A DNA stretch of 64,000 bases, taken from Paraplanobispora siamensis (GTDB taxonomy: Bacteria; Actinomycetota; Actinomycetes; Streptosporangiales; Streptosporangiaceae). Where the stretch lies: positions 19,221 through 83,220 of the forward strand of contig NZ_BOOJ01000066.1 of assembly GCF_016863175.1 (NCBI RefSeq), written 5' to 3'. The translations under genes and the position numbers were made by a program. The notes under the pieces were generated by a model. That model saw only the letters and a list, made by a program, of their open reading frames with translations, searched no databases and was not told the DNA's origin. Shown piece after piece: positions 59,507 through 64,000 of this stretch; position 1 is the stretch's first letter; each line of letters starts with the position of its first letter.

Positions 59507-60544
59507 TCAGGCCACGGTCAGGACGTCGCCGGCGAGGGTCTTGCCCAGCAGCGGGGGGAACTGGCGCATCACCCGGGACAGCTCGCGCAGGTCGCCGTCC
59601 ACCAGGGCCTGGGGGCCGTCGCACAGCGCCTGCTCGGGGTGGGGGTGCACATCGATGATCACACCGTCGGCGCCCGCGGCGATGGCGGCGCGGGTGAGCG
59701 GCAGGACCAGGTCGCGGCGGCCGCCGGAGTGGGACGGGTCGACGATGACCGGCAGGTGGGACAGGCGCTGGGCCACCGGCACGGCCGAGACGTCCAGGGT
59801 GTTGCGGGTGGCGGTCTCGAAGGTGCGGATGCCGCGCTCGCACAGCACGATGTCCAGGTTGCCGCGCTGGGCGATGTACTCGGCGGCCATCAGCCACTCC
59901 TCGATGGTGGCGCTCATGCCGCGCTTGAGCATGACCGGCTTGCCGATCCCGCCGACGGCCTGCAGCAGCGCGAAGTTCTGCGCGTTGCGGGTGCCGACCT
60001 GCAGCATGTCGGCGTAGGAGGCCACCAGCTCGACGTCGTGGGCGTCCACGACCTCGGTCACGATCGGCAGCCCGGTCTCGGCGCGCACGTCGGCGAGGAT
60101 GCGCAGGCCCGCCTCGCCCAGGCCCTGGAAGGCGTAGGGGGAGGTGCGGGGCTTGTAGGCGCCGCCGCGCAACAGGGTGGCCCCGGCGGCCTTGGCCATC
60201 TGGGCCGCCTCCAGGGTCTGCTGCGGGGTCTCCACCGCGCACGGGCCGGCGATCAGCGTCACCGTGCCGGGGCCGATCGGCACACCGCCGACGCTCACCG
60301 TCGAGCGCTCGGGGTGGTTGTCCCGGCTCACCAGCTTGTAGGGCGCCGTCACCCTCATCACGTCGGCCACGCCGCGCATGCCGCGCAGGTCCAGCGAACT
60401 GAACTGGGCGACGTCGCCGACCAGGCCGATGATCGTACGGCTCACACCCCGGCTGACGAAGGCGCTGCCGCCCGCCGCGGAGATGACCTCCACGATCGCT
60501 TCGATGTCCGCCGCGGTGGCCTCGGGGGCCATGATGATGACCAT
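59507..60544 (-). CDS. aroF: DAHP synthase (class I-beta, AroF/AroG type)
   Basis: Condenses phosphoenolpyruvate and erythrose 4-phosphate in the first step of the shikimate pathway. Residues 1-70 are the ferredoxin-like regulatory domain; the barrel follows with LIAGPCAVET, LRGGAYKPRTSPY, VGTRNAQNF, MLKRGMSAT, CERGIRTFE and DPSHSGGRRD, which hold the metal ligands (Cys, His, Glu, Asp). AGGAG 7 nt before ATG. Controlled by the upstream leader peptide and hairpin, besides probable feedback inhibition by the regulatory domain. Confidence 0.95.
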   Translation of the reverse strand: MVIIMAPEATAADIEAIVEVISAAGGSAFVSRGVSRTIIGLVGDVAQFSSLDLRGMRGVADVMRVTAPYKLVSRDNHPERSTVSVGGVPIGPGTVTLIAGPCAVETPQQTLEAAQMAKAAGATLLRGGAYKPRTSPYAFQGLGEAGLRILADVRAETGLPIVTEVVDAHDVELVASYADMLQVGTRNAQNFALLQAVGGIGKPVMLKRGMSATIEEWLMAAEYIAQRGNLDIVLCERGIRTFETATRNTLDVSAVPVAQRLSHLPVIVDPSHSGGRRDLVLPLTRAAIAAGADGVIIDVHPHPEQALCDGPQALVDGDLRELSRVMRQFPPLLGKTLAGDVLTVA

Positions 60545-60571
60545 TTCTCTCCTCAGATGATCGGGAGAACG

Positions 60572-60612
60572 ACGAAGGCCCCGGGTCCGATATCCGGACC
60601 CGGGGCCTTCGT
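60572..60612 (-). terminator. Attenuator hairpin before aroF
   Basis: A perfect 18-bp stem (ACGAAGGCCCCGGGTCCG and its complement, loop 5 nt) lies between the leader peptide stop and the aroF ribosome site. Its 5' arm contains CGGGTCCG, which is complementary to CGGACCCG inside the leader ORF (60663-60670), and GGTCCG, complementary to CGGACC (60652-60657), so an alternative antiterminator can form. Confidence 0.8.
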
Positions 60613-60627
60613 TCGTTCGCCAGGCTG

Positions 60628-60702
60628 TCAGCGCAGCATCTGGAGGCGAACGGTCCGACTCACGGGTCCGTCGCCATACCAAAACCAGAACGCAGTACGC
60701 AT
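60628..60702 (-). CDS. Aromatic leader peptide of the aroF attenuator
   Basis: A 24-codon ORF whose codons 5-9 read Phe-Trp-Phe-Trp-Tyr, the three products of the pathway that aroF opens. The stop is 16 nt before the 18-bp hairpin. TAGCAT, a good -10 box, ends 8 nt before its ATG, so the mRNA would start at or just before the ATG, and ribosomes begin the leader at once. Ribosome stalling on scarce charged tRNA(Phe/Trp/Tyr) would favour antitermination (inference). Confidence 0.82.
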   Translation of the reverse strand: MRTAFWFWYGDGPVSRTVRLQMLR

Positions 60703-60831
60703 CGCGGGCAATGCTAGCGCACCCACCCGGAACGCCGGTACGCCCCCGTTAGCCGGTGGCCGCCCGTCCGGCGGGAAACCCGCGATGGCAGGATTGCCCC
60801 GTGCCATCGGGAAACAGCGTGAGGAGTGAGG

Positions 60832-61449
60832 GTGGATCAGTCCGAAACCCCGCTGGAGGAGACTCGCCTGCCCCCGGGGCAGTACGTCCCCCGGGGGCAG
60901 CCGGTGATCCACTACGGACGGGTGCCGACCTTCCGCCCGGCGACCTGGGAGTTCCACGTCATGGGGGCGACGGCCTCGGGTGAGCAGTACCGGTTTTCCT
61001 GGGAACGCTTCTCCGAGCTGCCCCGCACGACGGTCGTGGCCGACTTCCACTGCGTCACCAAGTTCTCGGTCATGGGCAACGAGTGGAGCGGCGTCTCCGC
61101 GGCCACGCTGATGGAGCTGGCCCCGCCGGCGCCGGAGGTCCGGCACGTGATGCTCTGGGCCGAGTACGGCTACAGCGCCAACATCAGGATGAGCGACTTC
61201 GCCCGCGACCAGACCCTGTTCGCGATGGAGCTGGAGGGCAAGCCCATCACGCCGGAGCGCGGCTTCCCCGTCCGGGCGATCGTCCCCCACCTGTACGCGT
61301 GGAAGAGCGTCAAGTGGGTGCGCGCGGTGGAGTACATGGTGGAGGACCGGCGCGGCTTCTGGGAGGAGCGCGGCTACCACAACATCGCCGACCCCTGGAA
61401 GGAGCAGCGCTACTCCTATCAGGAGGAACCGGGCGAAGGTCCACCGTGA
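60832..61449 (+). CDS. Sulfite oxidase-type molybdopterin-dependent oxidoreductase
   Basis: One-domain SUOX-fold enzyme: the Moco-coordinating Cys is in VADFHCVTKFSVMGNEWSGV, and VPHLYAWKSVKWVRAVEYM near the C-terminus is typical. No heme or signal sequence, so it is cytoplasmic; substrate unknown. GTG with GAGGAG 5 nt upstream was chosen over the GTG six bases earlier. Confidence 0.88.
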   Translation: MDQSETPLEETRLPPGQYVPRGQPVIHYGRVPTFRPATWEFHVMGATASGEQYRFSWERFSELPRTTVVADFHCVTKFSVMGNEWSGVSAATLMELAPPAPEVRHVMLWAEYGYSANIRMSDFARDQTLFAMELEGKPITPERGFPVRAIVPHLYAWKSVKWVRAVEYMVEDRRGFWEERGYHNIADPWKEQRYSYQEEPGEGPP

Positions 61450-61497
61450 TCGGTGTTTCCCCCTGATCCTCCGGGCGGGTTGGCTACGGTTGCCCGC

Positions 61498-62691
61498 ATG
61501 TCGACCAGCGGCTGGGCGCTGCTCTGCCTGACCTGCGCCCTCCTCGGATTCGTCCTGCCCCGCCGCAGGGGGGACTTCCCCTGCCACCCCGCCGGCTGGC
61601 AGGACGAGGCGACCTTCGCCACCCTGCACGTCGCGGCGATGGCGGCCCCGTCGTTGCGGGCCGGGCTGAGCCGGGAGTCGGCGGGCGAGGCCGTACGCCA
61701 CCTGAGGACGCTGCTGGGCACCGGAGCCGTCGCGCTGACCGGCGCCGACGGCCTGCTCGCCTGGGACGGCGCGCTGGAGTGCCACACCGGCCAGGCCGCC
61801 GAGCACGCCAGGACCGCCCTGGCCTCGGGCCGGCCGCAGGTGGTGACGGGGGAGTCGCTCACCTGCGGGCGGCCGGACTGCCCGATCCGGGGCGCGGTGA
61901 TCGCCCCGCTCGAGGTGGACGGGCGGGTGATCGGCGCGCTGGCCGCCTACGACGCCGAGGTCAGCGCGGCCCTGGTGCGGACCGTCACCGAGGTCGGCCG
62001 CTGGGTCTCCGGCCAGCTGGAGCTCGCCGAGCTCGACTCCTCCCGGCGGCGGGCCGTGGAGGCGGAGATGCGGGCGCTGCGCGCGCAGATCTCGCCCCAC
62101 TTCGTCTACAACTCGCTGACCACCATCGCCTCCTTCGTCCGCACCGACCCCGAGCGGGCCCGCGAGCTGCTGGTGGACTTCGCCGACTTCACCCGCTACG
62201 CGCTGCGCCGGGCCCGCGACTTCACCACGCTGGCCGACGAGCTGCACTGCGTGGACCGCTACCTGCTGCTGGAGCGCGCCAGGTTCGGCGACCGGCTCCG
62301 CTTCACCGTCCGGGTCGCGCCCGAGGCCCTGGCCGTGCCGGTGCCCTTCCTGTGCCTGCAGCCGCTGGTGGAGAACGCCATCAAGCACGGCCTGGTGCAC
62401 AACGGCGGCTCGGGCGAGGTCCGGGTGCTGATCGAGGACGCCGGCCCCGAGGCGCACATCAGCGTCGAGGACGACGGCCTCGGGATGGACCCGGCGCACG
62501 CCCGGACGCTGCTGGACGACGAGCTGCGCCAGGGACGGGGTGAGGGCGGGATCGGGCTGGCCAACGTGGACCTGCGGCTGCGGCAGATCTACGGCGAGGA
62601 CTACGGCCTGGTCGTGGAGACCGCCCTGGGATCCGGAACGCGGGTCCGGCTGCGGGTGCCGAAGGCGCGCCCCGGCAATAGCTCTTTGTAG
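61498..62691 (+). CDS. LytS-type sensor histidine kinase with GAF domain
   Basis: One N-terminal hydrophobic segment (ALLCLTCALLGFVL), then a GAF-like domain (about 40-175, with Cys residues in TCGRPDCPIRGAV that might bind a cofactor) and the His_kinase/ATPase module: phosphorylated His in RAQISPHFVYNSLTTIASFVR (about 200), N box ENAIKHGL and G box. TACGGT ends 7 nt before the ATG: leaderless candidate. Pairs with the LytTR regulator next to it. Confidence 0.9.
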   Translation: MSTSGWALLCLTCALLGFVLPRRRGDFPCHPAGWQDEATFATLHVAAMAAPSLRAGLSRESAGEAVRHLRTLLGTGAVALTGADGLLAWDGALECHTGQAAEHARTALASGRPQVVTGESLTCGRPDCPIRGAVIAPLEVDGRVIGALAAYDAEVSAALVRTVTEVGRWVSGQLELAELDSSRRRAVEAEMRALRAQISPHFVYNSLTTIASFVRTDPERARELLVDFADFTRYALRRARDFTTLADELHCVDRYLLLERARFGDRLRFTVRVAPEALAVPVPFLCLQPLVENAIKHGLVHNGGSGEVRVLIEDAGPEAHISVEDDGLGMDPAHARTLLDDELRQGRGEGGIGLANVDLRLRQIYGEDYGLVVETALGSGTRVRLRVPKARPGNSSL

Positions 62692-62758
62692 TTAATTGTT
62701 TACCAATAGTTGACGTACGGCTTGCGGCGGCCGGGCCGCAGGCGGCAGCGTGGGGTGC

Positions 62759-63523
62759 ATGCTGCGCGTTCTGGCCGTCGACGACGAGATCCCCGCACTG
62801 GAAGAACTGGCCTACCTCCTGCGGGGCGACCCGCGCATCGAACGAGTTTTCACCGCCGCCGACGGCGTCACCGCGCTCCACGACATGGTCGGCATGATCG
62901 GCGCGGGGGAGCGGCTCGACGGCGTCTTCCTCGACATCCGGATGCCCGGCCTGGACGGGCTGGACCTGGCCCGGCTCGTCGGCGGCTTCCCCAACCCGCC
63001 CCGCCTGGTCTTCGTCACCGCCCACGAGGACTGCGCGGTCCAGGCCTTCGAGCTGGAGGCCGTGGACTACCTGCTCAAGCCGGTGCGGGCCGACCGGCTG
63101 GCGGAGGCCGTACGCCGCCTGGAGTCCGCGACGCCGGCCGTGACCGCGGCCGAGCCGGAGCCGGAGGACCTCATCCCCGTCGAGCTCGGCGGGCGGACCC
63201 GGTTCGTCTCCCAGCAGGCGGTGTGGTTCGCCGAGGCCAAGGGCGACTACGTGCGGCTGCACACCGAGGAGGGCAGCCACCTCATCCGCATGTCCCTGGC
63301 CGCGCTGGAGCGCCGCTGGGGCGAGGCGGGGTTCATCCGCGTGCACCGCAGCACGCTGGTCTCGGCGCGGCACGTGAGCGAGCTGCACTTCGACGGAGGA
63401 CGGGTGACCCTCAGGGTCGGCACCCGGACGCTGCCCGTCAGCCGCCGCCACACCCGGCAGGTGCGCGAGCAGCTCGTCCGGCAGTTCCGCGACCGCGCGA
63501 TCGCGTCGGACGCGGTGACGTGA
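62759..63523 (+). CDS. LytTR family response regulator
   Basis: Receiver domain with AVDDEIPAL, Asp in FLDIRMPGLDGLDL (about 61) and Lys in VDYLLKPVRADRL; LytTR DNA-binding domain from about 145 (VWFAEAKGDYVRLHTEEG, FIRVHRSTLVSARHV). In actinomycetes such LytS/LytTR pairs often stand before a cation/acetate symporter gene. ATG preferred to an in-frame GTG 9 bp upstream. A TTGACG at 62709 may belong to its promoter. Confidence 0.9.
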   Translation: MLRVLAVDDEIPALEELAYLLRGDPRIERVFTAADGVTALHDMVGMIGAGERLDGVFLDIRMPGLDGLDLARLVGGFPNPPRLVFVTAHEDCAVQAFELEAVDYLLKPVRADRLAEAVRRLESATPAVTAAEPEPEDLIPVELGGRTRFVSQQAVWFAEAKGDYVRLHTEEGSHLIRMSLAALERRWGEAGFIRVHRSTLVSARHVSELHFDGGRVTLRVGTRTLPVSRRHTRQVREQLVRQFRDRAIASDAVT

Positions 63524-63719
63524 ACGCGGCGACCGGTGGGGATTTCATGAGTGGGTGTGGGGTTGAGAGGCACCCGGTGCTCCCCAAACCGACCGCTCGT
63601 CGCACGCTTCTGACCGCTCGTCGCGCCACTACTCTCCGTACGGCGACAACTACACGCCGCTAGTCGCGCTCCGCGGAAACGGCGAGTCGCCAGGTGAAGG
63701 GCCCCCATAGTGTTCCTGC
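63524..63719. other. Gap after LytTR gene
   Basis: No gene seen. YGACCGCTCGTCGC occurs twice (about 63590 and 63612). TAGTGT at 63708 could be the -10 box for the structured RNA that follows. Confidence 0.5.
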
Positions 63720-63956
63720 ATCGGAGAGCTCATCCCGTCGCACCAGGGGGGACCGGAGCCGCGAGGCTCACAAGGGACTGGTGCCGGGACTCAGGGCGGA
63801 CGCTGCGCGACCGCCCGGCTGTCGGACCTCGAAGCCCGGGGGGGACGAGGTCCGGCAGCCTCCGGTGCGACGGGACGCCCGCGACAGCCGCGGGCCGGAC
63901 CGTGATCCGGCCACACGGGGGCGGCCGGATCACGAGCAGCGGGCGCCCGTCGCACC
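63720..63956 (+). ncRNA. Unassigned structured leader RNA with alternative pairing
   Basis: CACCAG and CTGGTG (63741, 63778) enclose a GAGCC-GCGA-GGCTC hairpin with a GNRA loop. GGCTG plus CGGACCTCG pair with CGAGGTCCG plus CAGCC (63817-63860). CCCGCG/CGCGGG and GTGATCCGGCC/GGCCGGATCAC (63902-63933) form two more hairpins. CCCGTCGCACC occurs at 63734 and 63946, and its exact complement GGTGCGACGGG lies between (63864), so it can pair either way. The last copy touches a possible GTG start at 63957. I recognise no known riboswitch class in it. Confidence 0.45.
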
Positions 63957-64000
63957 GTGTTGACGGCGACGCTGGCGCGTCGCTGGTTCGCAGGCGGTTT
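63957..64000 (+). CDS. Possible start of next gene, cut by window end
   Basis: GTG TTG ACG GCG ACG CTG reads on openly to the window edge as MLTATLARRWFAGG. There is no Shine-Dalgarno, and 14 codons cannot prove a gene. It matters only because the structured RNA ends exactly here. Confidence 0.25.
   Translation, partial: MLTATLARRWFAGG

Noticed and set aside
63694..63963. 89-codon ORF through the structured RNA
   Set aside because: The DNA is dominated by inverted repeats and lacks codon bias; the RNA explanation fits better.

Overview
The window is about 70% GC, densely packed, and uses GTG/TTG starts, GNTI-rich Shine-Dalgarno sites and many leaderless-looking starts (TANNNT box 6-8 nt before the start codon). 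Gene content and order (C40 peptidases, PimB-like mannosyltransferase, FadD, SRPBCC, ArsA ATPase, DUF5304, ROK glucokinase, PlsC, then PfkA, MacS/MacR and DAHP synthase) match a conserved chromosomal block of mycelial Actinobacteria. Together with GH42/ABC sugar uptake and a methyl-accepting chemotaxis protein this suggests a Streptosporangiaceae-like actinomycete; the family assignment is inference. It is chromosomal; I see no CRISPR array, rRNA, tRNA, prophage or intact insertion sequence.

Layout. 0-6.4 kb: two cell-wall NlpC/P60 hydrolases, the second behind a c-di-AMP (ydaO-type) riboswitch and apparently starting at CTG, then two membrane/secreted metallopeptidases and PimB. 6.4-11.8 kb: sugar ABC transporter (no ATPase) divergent from a GH42 beta-galactosidase. 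11.8-12.3 kb: a gene-poor patch bounded by inverted hairpin repeats. 12.3-23 kb: the conserved core (fadD, metallophosphoesterase, SRPBCC, ArsA, DUF5304, glkA, EEP, secreted propeller, esterase, plsC). 23-29 kb: MarR/DoxX, homocysteine methyltransferase, sulfatase, DUF885. 29-33.5 kb: iron-siderophore uptake with IdeR/DmdR-type iron boxes. 33.5-50.5 kb: an accessory region made of regulator/target pairs (MerR/VIT-VWA, GlxA/MFS, ArsR/SRPBCC, MarR/methyltransferase, PadR/membrane protein, TetR/MMPL, MarR-GNAT, Dps, PhoX), many with clear palindromic operators. 50.5-63.5 kb: glpK and pfkA divergent around a DasR-like site, MacS/MacR, ThiI, MCP and CheY-like protein, DAHP synthase, a Moco oxidoreductase subunit, and a LytS/LytTR pair.

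Most notable regulatory structures: (i) a 24-codon leader peptide with Phe-Trp-Phe-Trp-Tyr followed by a perfect 18-bp hairpin in front of the DAHP synthase gene, i.e. an aromatic-amino-acid attenuator; (ii) the c-di-AMP riboswitch; (iii) a structured, possibly switching, leader RNA at 63.72-63.96 kb in which one 11-nt element can pair with either of two copies; (iv) a DosR-like box before the chemoreceptor; (v) ATGA-coupled mini-cistrons inside two transport operons; and (vi) lineage-type GC-rich tandem repeats in many intergenic gaps, often with periods that are multiples of 3.
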